Below are positions 18,847-28,652 of a stretch of 64,000 bases of DNA, in pieces. Made by a program: the position numbers and the translations under genes. This DNA is from Armatimonadota bacterium (GTDB lineage: Bacteria > Sysuimicrobiota > Sysuimicrobiia > Sysuimicrobiales > Humicultoraceae): NCBI GenBank assembly GCA_031459855.1, contig JAVKHP010000001.1, positions 124,001-188,000 of the forward strand, in the 5' to 3' direction. Position 1 is the stretch's first letter, and each line of letters opens with the position of its first letter. A model generated the notes under the pieces. It was given only the letters and a program-made list of their open reading frames with translations. It was not told where the DNA came from and did not search any database.

Positions 18847-20076
18847 CTACACGGAGCCGTCCGGGCGCGCAGGCGCATCGTCGGGTGGACGGCGGCGCGG
18901 GAGCGCCCAGACTGCGACCAGCCCCACGGCCGACAGCGCCAGGAGTACGCCCAGCGTGTGCGCCAGGCCGATGCGGTCGGCGAGGGCGCCCACCGCCGTC
19001 AACGAGATCCCCGCGATCCCCCACGCCATGCCCGTCACCATGGCGCTGGCGAGGCTCGCGCGCCGCGGCAGCACTTCCTGCGCAATGGCCACGTTGACGG
19101 GCGCCGAGAGGTAGAAACTCATGCCCCCGAGCGCCAGGGCCACCAGCCCCCACGGGCTCGTGGTGGACGTGAACAGCAACAGCAGCGGCGTGCCCACGAC
19201 GAACGACAGCGCGAGGATGGCACGTCGGCCCAGCCGGTCCGAGAGCGCGCCGCCCAGCAGCCCGCCCAGGGCCCCGATCCCGCCGAAGAGGAACACCGCC
19301 GTGGCACCCACCAGCAGCGACTGCCCCCGTTCCCGCAACAGCAGCGGCAGGAAAAGGATGAAGGAGAGGATGATCACACTGCGGATGACGACGATGAGCC
19401 AGACGAGGGCCAGCAGCGGGCCGTGCCGCCGCAGGTCGCTGGCCAGGCGATCGGGCGCCGGCGGGAGCGTGCCCTGCCAGGTGCGCGCCCGTGCCCACAG
19501 CACGGCGCAGGCGAGCAGCCCTGGCACCGCTGCGGCGACGGTGCCGTGCAGCCCCAGGACGCCCACGATCGGCGCCACGAACAGGGGCCCGAGCGCGTAG
19601 CCCAGTTCGCCGCCCGCCACGAACACCGAGAGCGCCGTGCCGCGCCGGGCGCCACCGACCTCGCCGGCCAGCGCGAACGCCTGGGGGTGGAACGACGCCA
19701 CGCCGAGCCCGGTGAGGAACAGGATGATCAGCATCAGCCCGTACGTCGGCGCCAGCCCCACCAGGCCCATGCCGAGGACCGTCACCGTGGGTCCCAGCAC
19801 GGCGAACGCCGGTCGGCGCACGCGGTCGGCGGCGAGCCCAAACAGCGGCTGGGTGAGCGCTGCGGTGGCGTTGAACGCGGTACCCATCAGGCCTGCCAGC
19901 GCCAGCGACAGGCCGAACTTGGCCACGACCAGCGGCAGCAGGGGCGCGAGGAACGCGGCGTAAAGGTCGTTGGTGAAGTGGGCCAGGGCCATGGTCCACA
20001 GCCGGTCCCAGGCCACTGGCCGCGGGCGGGACGAACGGAGCGACCTGCGAGGCGCCTGCACGACGACGTCGGGCAT
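18847..20076 (-). CDS. Major facilitator superfamily transporter
   Basis: A 409-residue protein with twelve predicted transmembrane segments in two bundles. It shows MFS features such as the loop after TM2 (PLFGLAADRVRRP) and its counterpart in the second half (GALSDRLGRRA). The pattern ALAHFTNDLYAAFLAPLLPLVVAKFGLS at the start resembles the fosmidomycin-resistance (Fsr) group of drug/proton antiporters, though the substrate cannot be fixed by sequence. I use the ATG at 20076; the frame upstream is Arg/Ala-rich shadow sequence. It is convergent with the RAM-domain gene. Confidence 0.88.
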   Translation of the reverse strand: MPDVVVQAPRRSLRSSRPRPVAWDRLWTMALAHFTNDLYAAFLAPLLPLVVAKFGLSLALAGLMGTAFNATAALTQPLFGLAADRVRRPAFAVLGPTVTVLGMGLVGLAPTYGLMLIILFLTGLGVASFHPQAFALAGEVGGARRGTALSVFVAGGELGYALGPLFVAPIVGVLGLHGTVAAAVPGLLACAVLWARARTWQGTLPPAPDRLASDLRRHGPLLALVWLIVVIRSVIILSFILFLPLLLRERGQSLLVGATAVFLFGGIGALGGLLGGALSDRLGRRAILALSFVVGTPLLLLFTSTTSPWGLVALALGGMSFYLSAPVNVAIAQEVLPRRASLASAMVTGMAWGIAGISLTAVGALADRIGLAHTLGVLLALSAVGLVAVWALPRRRPPDDAPARPDGSV

Positions 20077-20286
20077 GAGAGCTTCAGCGTGCTGCGCCGC
20101 GCAGGCGCGCGGCCGGACGCGCCGCGCCACGCCCCGGCGGCGCCGCAAGGTGCGCGAGGCTCGCCGCTTGGTCCGGCACTCGCGCTCGACCATGCGGCGT
20201 CCGCTGCCTGCGCTGGCAGGGGTACGCGCGGCCCGCCGCCGCGCCCGGCACCCGGATGGCCGGTCCCGCGACGTACAGGGCGGGCC

Positions 20287-20760
20287 TCAGCGTGCGCGGG
20301 ACGCGCGGCGCGGCGGTCGGACGACCTTGGGCGACCGGGCCGCGCGGCGCCCGTCACCGGTGGGGAGCGTCTCCTCCCACGTCACGATGCTGTGGTAGAA
20401 GACGCGGTCACCCTCCTCCAGGCCCCGCGTGATCTCGGTAATGTGCATCGTGGTGGCGCCGAACTCCTTGAGGGCGTACTCCACGGCGGCCTCCGGCTTG
20501 GCGTCGTTGCCGCACGTGAAGATGTCCAGCGCCACGTAGCCGTACTCGGGCCAGGTGTGCACCGACAGGTGCGATTCGGAGATGACGACCACGCCCGAGA
20601 CACCGTTGGGAGGGAAACGGTGGAACGAGATCGCCCAGACGGTGACGCCCGCCACTTCGGCCGCACGGACCAGGATCTGCTCGACGGCCTCGACCCGCCC
20701 AATGATCTCCGGATTGCACCCCGAGGCCTCGGCCACGTAGTGGTGTCCGACCGGTTCCAT
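20287..20760 (-). CDS. speH: S-adenosylmethionine decarboxylase proenzyme (SpeH)
   Basis: A 157-residue prokaryotic-type AdoMet decarboxylase, which makes the aminopropyl donor for spermidine. The self-processing site is visible in ISESHLSVHTWPEYGY: cleavage between the Glu and the Ser yields the pyruvoyl cofactor. The family core continues with DIFTCG. About 30 extra basic residues at the C-terminus (GDGRRAARSPKVVRPPRRASRAR) are not part of the core. GGGGGAGGTGGGAG precedes the ATG at 20760. No spermidine synthase gene is adjacent. Confidence 0.94.
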   Translation of the reverse strand: MEPVGHHYVAEASGCNPEIIGRVEAVEQILVRAAEVAGVTVWAISFHRFPPNGVSGVVVISESHLSVHTWPEYGYVALDIFTCGNDAKPEAAVEYALKEFGATTMHITEITRGLEEGDRVFYHSIVTWEETLPTGDGRRAARSPKVVRPPRRASRAR

Positions 20761-20882
20761 CTCCCACCTCCCCCGTGCCACGCGTGCCGTCGACCGAACG
20801 ACCACTCATGGTACGGATCGCCGCGCGCGGTGTCAACGCGACCGACGACGCCAGCGTCTTTCGGCGCGCACAGACACTTCCC

Positions 20883-20901
20883 TGCCCGCGGCCCGCGGGC
20901 A
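20883..20901 (-). terminator. Candidate terminator hairpin of the dpp operon
   Basis: TGCCCGCG and CGCGGGCA form a perfect 8-bp stem with a 3-base loop, 25 bases beyond the dppC stop in the direction of transcription. No clear U tract follows, so it may be an attenuating or 3'-protecting hairpin. Confidence 0.45.
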
Positions 20902-20925
20902 CGGCGCGCGCAGCGACGGCCGCGC

Positions 20926-21776
20926 TCACAGACGCAGTCGAGGATCCAGGGCGTCGCGAATGGCGTCGCCCAGCAGGTTGAAGCCCAGCACGGTGAGCAT
21001 GATGGCCAGCCCGGGGAAGGTGACGCTGTGGGGCGCCAGGCGGATGTACTGACGGGCGCTGGAGAGCATCGTGCCCCACTCCGCCGCCGGCGGCTGCGCC
21101 CCGAGGCCCAGGAACCCTAGCGCCGCAGCCGACAGGATCGCGGACGCGAACTGCAGAGTCGACTGCACGATGATCACCGCCATGGTGTTGGGCAGGATGT
21201 GCCGCCAGAGGATGCGCCGGGCCGACGCGCCCAGCGCCCGGGCGGCCTCCACGAACTCCTGCCCCCGCATGGCCAGGACCTGACCGCGCACGAGCCGGGC
21301 GTAGACCGGGATGGACACGACGCCCACGGCCACCATCACCTGCGGCAGCCCCACGCCGAGGATGGCGACGAGCACGATGGCCAGCAGGATGCCCGGAAAG
21401 GCCAGTAACACGTCGATGGCGCGCTGGACCAGGAGGTCCGGCCATCCGCCGAAGTAGCCCGAGAACGCGCCGACGGGCACGCCGACACTCGCACCGATCG
21501 CGACCGCAATGGCCCCGATGACCAGCGACAGACGGGCACCGTAGACCACGCGGCTGAGGAGGTCGCGCCCGAGCTCGTCGCGACCCAACCAGAAGTCACG
21601 ACTGGGGCCCTGCAGGCTGGCCTCCAGGGCGATCTCGTAGGGATCGTGGGGCGCCAGCCACGGCGCGAAGAGCCCGGCCGCCAGGAACGCGGCAAGGATC
21701 CCCAGACCCGCCAGCCCAGCCCGGTGGCGCCGAAGGTGGCGCCAGACGGCGTAGGCCCGTGCCGGCTTGACGTGAA

Positions 21777-21780
<4 letters not shown>
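20926..21780 (-). CDS. dppC: Peptide/nickel ABC transporter permease DppC type
   Basis: A 284-residue ABC permease of the DppC/OppC family, with an N-terminal helix followed by a DPYEIALEASLQGPS periplasmic stretch and GRDELGRDLLSRVVYGAR. The cytoplasmic EAA loop is EFVEAARALGASARRILWRHILPNT. About six transmembrane helices. Its ATG overlaps the dppB stop (ATGA). It pairs with DppB as the channel for di- or oligopeptides or related solutes. Confidence 0.92.
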
Positions 21781-22697
<917 letters not shown>

Positions 22698-22757
22698 CCG
22701 AGGCTGGCGCCGGGGCCGCGGAGCGCGGCCCCGGCGCCTGTCAGCGCGGGGGATCCG

Positions 22758-24314
22758 CTACCGGCGCAACCACGCCGCGCTGGCGATGATCCGCTCGGAG
22801 GGGTGGACGACGACGCCCTGCACGGTGGTGCGCAGGCCGGTGACCTGCGACTCGCTGTGCAGGAAGACCCATGCAGCGTCCTCCATGATCAGCCGCATGG
22901 CCTCGGCGTAGATCCGGGTACGCTCGGCCTGGTCGACGGTGGTCCGGCCGCGGTCCAGCAGCGCGTCGACCCGCGGGTTGCTGTAGAAGCCGCGGTTGAA
23001 GCCCACCGGCGGGAACTGCGAGGTGTGGAACAGGGCGTACAGCCCGTAGTCCGCGTCGCCGGTCACGGTGCCCCAACCGAGCATGTACATCTGGATGTCG
23101 TTCTGCTCCCTGGGCCGCGCGGTCAGGGCGAGGTAGGCACCAAACTCGAGCGTCCGCAGTTCGAGCTCGATGCCGGCCCGGCGCGCCAGGCCCTGGATGC
23201 TCGCTGCGATCTCGGCGTCGCGGATGTACCGTCCCGTGGGGTGGTGGAACACGGCGCGCAACGGGCGTTCGCGGCTGTACCCGGCTTCCCGCAGCAGCGC
23301 TTCGGCGCGCTCCAGATCCCACGGGTAGGTCATGATCTTCGAATACCCTTGCACGTTGGGCGCGATGGGGGCGTCGGAGACGCGCGCCGTACCCGCCAGC
23401 GCCGACCGCACGATGGCCTCCTTGTTGACGGCGTAGTTGAGCGCCAGGCGGACACGCCGGTCGTTGAAGGGCGGCCGGGACACGTTGAACGCCGCGTAGA
23501 TCGTCCGCAGGCTCGTGTCGACCGACACGCGGATGTCCCGGCTCCCCCGGAGTCGGTCGATCTCGCGGGGCGGGACGCGCACGGCCACGTGCAGCGACCC
23601 GGCCTCCAGCGCCGCCAGGCGCGCGCCGTCGTCGGGGATGACGCGGAACTGGACCTCGTCCAGCAGGGCCCGCTCGCCCCAGTAGTCGTCGTTACGGACC
23701 ACCACCACGCGGTCCCCGCGTACCCACTCCCGGAACCGGAAGGGCCCGGTGCCCACGGGCTGACGCGCGTAGTCGGCGCCCAGGCGCCGAATCGCCGCGG
23801 GGCTCTGGATGCCGGTGCCGCTATGGGTGAGGTGGGCCAGCAGGGGCGCGAACGGGGCGTCGGTTGTCAGGCGCACGGTCATGGAGTCGACGACCTCCAC
23901 TCGCTGCACACGGCTGATGAGGAAACGCCACGGGGCGCGCGTCGCCGGATCGAGAATCCGGTCGAGGTTGAACTTCACGGCCTCCGCGTCCAGGGCGGTG
24001 CCGTCGTGGAACCGCACACCGGGGCGCAGACGGATGGTGAACGTTCGGCCGTCCGGCGCGACCTGCACGCCTGTGGCAAGGCGCGGCTGGACCTTGCCCT
24101 CGGGGGTCAGCTCGAAGAGGGTTTCCACCATGTGCTCCATGATGGTCGCCGTCGGTGCGTCGGTGTACAGGTGTCCGTCGAGCGTGGTGGCATCGGTGCC
24201 CTGCCCGACGATGAGCGTCCCACCGCGTTGGGGCGTGACGGCCGGCGCCGCGCCGGCCGAGAGGCTTCCCAGACCAAGCACGCACACCAGGACTGCCATC
24301 ACCGCGTTCCGCAT
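22758..24314 (-). CDS. dppA: Peptide ABC transporter substrate-binding protein (SBP_bac_5)
   Basis: A 518-residue extracytoplasmic binding protein with a signal peptide (MRNAVMAVLVCVLGLGSLSA). The family 5 sequence follows: PQRGGTLIVGQGTDATTLDG, a LRPGVRFHDGTALDAEAVKFNL segment, and PVGTGPFRFREW. No lipobox cysteine is evident at the cleavage site, so it is probably anchored or secreted without lipid. Family members bind peptides, nickel, sugars or opines; the ligand is unknown. First gene of the dppA-dppB-dppC operon. Confidence 0.92.
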   Translation of the reverse strand: MRNAVMAVLVCVLGLGSLSAGAAPAVTPQRGGTLIVGQGTDATTLDGHLYTDAPTATIMEHMVETLFELTPEGKVQPRLATGVQVAPDGRTFTIRLRPGVRFHDGTALDAEAVKFNLDRILDPATRAPWRFLISRVQRVEVVDSMTVRLTTDAPFAPLLAHLTHSGTGIQSPAAIRRLGADYARQPVGTGPFRFREWVRGDRVVVVRNDDYWGERALLDEVQFRVIPDDGARLAALEAGSLHVAVRVPPREIDRLRGSRDIRVSVDTSLRTIYAAFNVSRPPFNDRRVRLALNYAVNKEAIVRSALAGTARVSDAPIAPNVQGYSKIMTYPWDLERAEALLREAGYSRERPLRAVFHHPTGRYIRDAEIAASIQGLARRAGIELELRTLEFGAYLALTARPREQNDIQMYMLGWGTVTGDADYGLYALFHTSQFPPVGFNRGFYSNPRVDALLDRGRTTVDQAERTRIYAEAMRLIMEDAAWVFLHSESQVTGLRTTVQGVVVHPSERIIASAAWLRR

Positions 24315-24415
24315 GATCGCCCCCCATGGATGGGCGCGGCGGCGACCGTCGCCTCGCTGGCGGCGCCACGCCGCGCGGCCCCTGTGTCACGCCATCTATC
24401 TTCCTTCAACTTCTT

Positions 24416-25069
24416 TCAACGGCGATGACGCGATCCTTGCTTCCCCCGCCACGCGCGGACCACCTCGAGCCCGACGGGCAGCAGGGAGACCGCGATGACG
24501 CCCGCCAGCACCAGCGTCAGGTGCCGTTGCACGAGGGGGAGGTTGCCGAACCAGTAGCCGCCGAAGACGAAGATCCCCACCCACAGCAGCGCGCCCGTCA
24601 CGTTGTAGACGGTGAACCGGCTGTAGGTCATGCGGCCCACCCCGGCCACGAAGGGCGCGAAGGTGCGCACGATCGGCACGAACCGCGCCAGCACGATGGT
24701 CTTGGCGCCGTGCCGCTCGTAGAACGCGTGGGTGCGGTCCAGGTGCTCCTGCCGGACGTACCGGCCGGCGGCGACCAGCCGGGCGCCCAGCGCGCGCCCG
24801 ACCCAGTAGTTCACCGCGTCGCCGACGATGGCGGCGGCGGTCAACAGCGCGGCCAGGGCCCAGACGTTGAGGCCGCCGCGGGCGGCGATGGCCCCGGCGG
24901 CGAACAGCAGCGAGTCGCCCGGCAAGAACGGCGTCACCACGAGCCCGGTCTCGGCGAAGATCACCGCCGCCAGCACCGGATAGGCCCACACGCCATACGT
25001 CTGGACCACCGTGTTCAGGGAGCGGTCCAGGTGCACGAGGACGTCCAGGGCGCGCGCCAGGAACTCCAC
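24416..25069 (-). CDS. DedA family membrane protein
   Basis: A 217-residue inner-membrane protein of the DedA/SNARE-associated family. It has the re-entrant motif ETGLVVTPFLPGDSLLFAAG, GDAVNYWVGRALG, and the FARFVPIVRTFAPFVAGVGRM block with the paired arginines. DedA proteins act in lipid (undecaprenyl phosphate or phosphatidylethanolamine) flipping and membrane homeostasis. The start is a GTG with only a weak ribosome-binding site. It is 21 bases downstream of the GGDEF gene and may be co-transcribed with it. Confidence 0.92.
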   Translation of the reverse strand: MEFLARALDVLVHLDRSLNTVVQTYGVWAYPVLAAVIFAETGLVVTPFLPGDSLLFAAGAIAARGGLNVWALAALLTAAAIVGDAVNYWVGRALGARLVAAGRYVRQEHLDRTHAFYERHGAKTIVLARFVPIVRTFAPFVAGVGRMTYSRFTVYNVTGALLWVGIFVFGGYWFGNLPLVQRHLTLVLAGVIAVSLLPVGLEVVRAWRGKQGSRHRR

Positions 25070-25090
25070 GCCTCGCGACCGGCTCCGGGG

Positions 25091-26380
25091 TCAGGACGAC
25101 GGGGGCGCCGCGTTGGCCGCCGACGGCTGCGTGCGCCGCAGGGCCCGTGCGCGGTCCAGGGCGGCCGTGGCGGCCGCCAGCAGGGTCTCCGGGTCGGTGC
25201 CGGCCTCCGGTGCGGTGGCCACCGCGCCCTGCAGGCTGACGAGGATGCGACGGGAGCCGGCCGGGAGCGGCGTGGCGCCCGCCAGGGCCACGAGCCGCTG
25301 CAGGGCGGCTTCCGCGGCCGGACGATCGGTGCGGGGCAGCAGGGCTGCGAAGTCGTCGCCCCCGATGCGGAACAGCAGGTCGCCCGGCCGTACCGCGCCG
25401 TCCAGCAGGCGGGCCAGCTGCTGCAGCACGGCGTCACCCACCAGGTGGCCGTGGGTCTCGTTGATCTGCCGGAACTGCACGATGTCAAGCAGCAGGACGC
25501 TGAACGGCGTGTTGGCGCGCGCCTCGCGCCGGAACTCCTCCTCGAGCCGCAGGTGGAACTGCCGGCGGTTGTACAGCCCCGTCAGGGGGTCGGCCACGGC
25601 CAGACGCTCCACCGCCACCATGGCGTCGTCGAGCCGGCGCTCGAGGTCGGCGATCTTCCGCTGCGCCGCCCGCGCGGTGGCCACACCCCACGCAGCGACA
25701 CCGACCAGGAGCCAGACCGCGCTGCCCAGGGCAAGGCCCATCGCCTCCGTCTCGGTCGCCTGCGCGAGCGCGGCCACCAGCACCCCGCCGGGCACCATGG
25801 CCGCAGGCGCGAGCAGCGCGTCGATCCCGACCGGCGGCCGCACGACGGGCCGCCGGACCGGCGCAGCCCGCCGCATCGCCGCCGCGACGGCCGCCCACAC
25901 CACGGTGTAGACCGCACCGCCCAGGGCCACGGTCCACGCGCTGAACGCGTCGGCACCCGCGGGGGGCGTCACGGCGCCCGCGCCGCCCAGCGCGAGGACC
26001 TCCTGGCCCAGCGCGGCACCGATCCTGGTCGGCGCGCGCCGCTGGCGCACGCCGTCGACCACCAGACCGGGCACGAGCACCAGGAGGGCCGCAGGCCAGC
26101 CATAGCGGAACAGCACGCCCAGCGCCAGCCCGCCAAGCGGGGTGACCCCGATCCCCGACGGGAGCGCGATGCGCAACAGCGGCGTCACCGCCGACGCCAC
26201 TCCCAGCGCGATCCAGCCCGCGGCGGACACGGCAGGCCGCGCGGTCGCCGCCAGGACCAGCAACACCACACCGACCACCGCCAGCGCCACCCCCAGCGGG
26301 CCCACCGCCCCCGCCGCCCCGGTCGGCCCGGTCGTCCCGTGCGCGCGCGCCGGTGGGGCGGCGGGCTCAGACGTTCCCAT
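25091..26380 (-). CDS. Membrane-bound GGDEF protein (diguanylate cyclase type)
   Basis: A 429-residue protein. The N-terminal ~230 residues are hydrophobic with about eight membrane segments, followed by a short coiled linker (AAQRKIADLERRLDDAMVAVERL). The GGDEF domain begins at DPLTGLYNRRQF. The active-site motif is GGDDF, with the usual Glu replaced by Asp. An RxxD product-inhibition site (RPGD) lies exactly five residues upstream of it. Intact diguanylate cyclases make cyclic di-GMP; whether GGDDF is active here is open. The ATG lies inside the 3' end of the M20 gene (14-base overlap) and has no clear ribosome-binding site. Confidence 0.85.
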   Translation of the reverse strand: MGTSEPAAPPARAHGTTGPTGAAGAVGPLGVALAVVGVVLLVLAATARPAVSAAGWIALGVASAVTPLLRIALPSGIGVTPLGGLALGVLFRYGWPAALLVLVPGLVVDGVRQRRAPTRIGAALGQEVLALGGAGAVTPPAGADAFSAWTVALGGAVYTVVWAAVAAAMRRAAPVRRPVVRPPVGIDALLAPAAMVPGGVLVAALAQATETEAMGLALGSAVWLLVGVAAWGVATARAAQRKIADLERRLDDAMVAVERLAVADPLTGLYNRRQFHLRLEEEFRREARANTPFSVLLLDIVQFRQINETHGHLVGDAVLQQLARLLDGAVRPGDLLFRIGGDDFAALLPRTDRPAAEAALQRLVALAGATPLPAGSRRILVSLQGAVATAPEAGTDPETLLAAATAALDRARALRRTQPSAANAAPPSS

Positions 26381-27752
26381 AGTGGTGGAAGAACCGGATG
26401 GTGGCCTCGATGCCCCGCGTGAAGTTGCGCAGGGCGAACTTCTCGTTGGGCGCGTGCAGGTTGTCGTCGGGAAGGCCGAAGCCCATCAACACCGCGGGCA
26501 CCTGCAGGGTCCGCACGAACGCCCCCACCACGGGCACGCTCCCGCCCTCCCGCACGTAGACCGGCGGACGGCCGAACGTCTCCTCCAACGCACGGGCCGC
26601 GGCCCGTGCGGCCGGCGCATCGGGCGACGTCACCACCGGGGGCGTCGACGCGAGGTGGCGCACCTCCACGCGTACGCCGGGCGGCGCCTGGCGCTGCACG
26701 AACCGCGCGAAGCGCCGGAAGATGCGCCCGGGCTCCTGGTCGGGCACCAGGCGCATGGAGACCTTGGCCACCGCCCGGGCGGGAATCACGGTCTTCATGC
26801 CCTCGGCGGTGAAGCCCCCGGCGATCCCGTGCACGTCCAACGTGGGCCGCACCCACAGCCGCTCGAGCACCGGCACCCCGGCCTCGCCGGGCGCTACGTC
26901 GGTGCCCAGGGTCGCGAGGAAGGCCGCCTCGTCGAACGGCAGCCTGGCCCACGCCTCGCGCTCGGCGGGGGCGGGCTCCTGCACGCGCCGGTAGAACCCC
27001 GGCACGCGGATGCGACCCCGGCGGTCCTTGAGGGCGGCCACGATCTGCGCCGCCGCGCCCACCGCGTTGGGCGCCGCGCCGCCGAACTGGCCCGAGTGCA
27101 GGTCGCGCTGCGCGCCCCGCACCTCGATCTCGGTGTAGAGCAACCCCCGCAGCCCGGTGACCAGCGTGGGCAGATCGGGCGCAAACAGCGCGCCGTCGCT
27201 CACGAGCGCCGCGTCGCAGGCCAGGCGCCGGCGCCGCCGCGGCACGTACGTCGCCAGCGTGGGGCTGCCGATCTCCTCCTCGCCTTCCAGGAGGACCTTC
27301 AGGTTGACCGGCAGCCTGCCCGCCGTGCGCAGGATGGCTTCGACCGCCTTGAGGTGGACGAACAGCTGTCCCTTGTCGTCGGACGCGCCCCGCGCGTAGA
27401 GGACGTCGCCCTCCACCACCGGGTCGAAGGGCGGTGTGCGCCACAGCTCGAGCGGGTCCGGCGGCTGGACGTCGAAGTGCCCGTAGCACAGCACCGTGGG
27501 CCGCCCCGGCGCCCCCATCCACTCGGCCAGCACCAGCGGGTGGCGGGTGCCCGCCTCCACCCGTGCGCGCAGCCCCAGAGCCTCCAGGTGGGCGGCCAGC
27601 CAGTGCGCGGCGCGTGCGACGTCCGCCGCGTGCGCCGGTGCCGTGCTGACGCTGGGGATCCGCAGCAGCTCCTGCAGCTCGTGCAGAAACCGCGCCTGGT
27701 GCTCGCGCGCGTAGGCCAGGGCCGCGTCCACGCTCGCCACAATTCGACGCAC
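26367..27752 (-). CDS. M20 family dipeptidase (PepV/CNDP type)
   Basis: A 461-residue dinuclear zinc peptidase. Motifs: LCYGHFDVQPPDPLELW with the first ligand His, YARGASDDKGQ with the bridging Asp, LLEGEEEIGSPTL with the catalytic Glu pair, and a lid domain followed by GGSVPVVGAF near the end. The domain order and length match cytosolic dipeptidases such as CNDP-like or 'dipeptidase' M20 proteins, which hydrolyse a wide range of dipeptides. The GTG at 27752 was chosen because CAGGAGAG lies seven bases upstream. Its position near Dpp importer genes fits use of imported dipeptides. Confidence 0.9.
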   Translation of the reverse strand: MRRIVASVDAALAYAREHQARFLHELQELLRIPSVSTAPAHAADVARAAHWLAAHLEALGLRARVEAGTRHPLVLAEWMGAPGRPTVLCYGHFDVQPPDPLELWRTPPFDPVVEGDVLYARGASDDKGQLFVHLKAVEAILRTAGRLPVNLKVLLEGEEEIGSPTLATYVPRRRRRLACDAALVSDGALFAPDLPTLVTGLRGLLYTEIEVRGAQRDLHSGQFGGAAPNAVGAAAQIVAALKDRRGRIRVPGFYRRVQEPAPAEREAWARLPFDEAAFLATLGTDVAPGEAGVPVLERLWVRPTLDVHGIAGGFTAEGMKTVIPARAVAKVSMRLVPDQEPGRIFRRFARFVQRQAPPGVRVEVRHLASTPPVVTSPDAPAARAAARALEETFGRPPVYVREGGSVPVVGAFVRTLQVPAVLMGFGLPDDNLHAPNEKFALRNFTRGIEATIRFFHHYGNV

Positions 27753-27826
27753 GGGGCAGCTCTCCTGGAGCCGCCGCAGCCCGTCCGGTCGACTGTTTGC
27801 TGTGCCGGTCGCGTCCAGGCGTTCCC

Positions 27827-27936
27827 GGGATGGTGCGCGGCCTCGGCGGCCCACCCGCGCCGCCCCGGCATAGACTGCGAGGGCGGCGGCCTGTTTCGAG
27901 GGATGGTGCGCGGCCCCGGCGGCCTACCCGCGCCGC
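27827..27936. repeat. 37-bp direct repeat, 73-bp period
   Basis: The 37-bp sequence at 27827-27863 recurs at 27900-27936 with two mismatches (shared core GGGATGGTGCGCGGCC). The second copy contains the stop codon and last codons of minus-strand yceI; the first copy lies just beyond, in the gap before the M20 gene. Confidence 0.85.
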
Positions 27937-28493
27937 AGGCGCACCTGCAGCCGCACCGTGATCGGGTCCTCGGCCACGAAGATCAGGAAGCGGGGGATGG
28001 GAATGCCAAACGCCGAGAGCCGGATCGTGGTCTCTGCCGTGGCCAGGTACGCGTCGCCCAGCGCCGTCACCTCCAGCGGGATCTCGACCTCGCGCGTCAC
28101 GTCGCGGATCGTCAGTGTCCCACGTGCCATGGCCGGAATGCGCAGGGCGGTGAGGCGACCCTGGGGGACCACCGTCCCGCGAAACACGATCTCCGGGTAC
28201 CGGTCGGTCTGCAGGAAGTCCCGCCGCATCTGGGCGTCGCGCAGCCCGATGCCCGTCGACAGGGCGCGGGCGTCCACCCGGGCCTCCACCGTGGCCGCGA
28301 ACGCGTCACCGTCTACCTGCCGGACGTGCACCGTGCCCGTGACGCGGTCGGTGCCGCCGGTGAACCCGCCGCGGTTGTCGCGCATGACGAACTCCACGCG
28401 GCTGGCCCCCGGCTCGATCTGGAACGCGCCGACCGGCACCAGCGTCGCCGCCTGCGCCACCAGCACCGCCATCCAGACCATGCCCCGCGCCAT
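27924..28493 (-). CDS. yceI: YceI family periplasmic lipid-binding protein
   Basis: A 189-residue secreted protein with a signal peptide (MVWMAVLVAQAATLVPVGA). The YceI lipocalin-like fold is recognised from FQIEPGASRVEFVMRD at the start, LRDAQMRRDFLQTDRYPEIVF in the middle, and GTLTIRDVTREVEIPLEVTA. YceI proteins bind isoprenoid or amphipathic ligands in the periplasm and are often induced by base or redox stress. The 3' end lies in a recently duplicated 37-bp segment. Divergent from the hypothetical membrane protein gene at 28653. Confidence 0.92.
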   Translation of the reverse strand: MARGMVWMAVLVAQAATLVPVGAFQIEPGASRVEFVMRDNRGGFTGGTDRVTGTVHVRQVDGDAFAATVEARVDARALSTGIGLRDAQMRRDFLQTDRYPEIVFRGTVVPQGRLTALRIPAMARGTLTIRDVTREVEIPLEVTALGDAYLATAETTIRLSAFGIPIPRFLIFVAEDPITVRLQVRLRRG

Positions 28494-28652
28494 GGCGCCC
28501 CCTGTACCCGGGCTGCATGATCAACGCAGCGCGCGGCCCGCGCGTTCCCCGCCCGGCAAGGGTCGGGATGCTGCAAGGTTCATGGCGCGCCCGCTGGAGC
28601 GCGCGGTCCCCGCACGCAAGGGTCGGAAGCGCGCGCCGCGAACTGTCACCAT

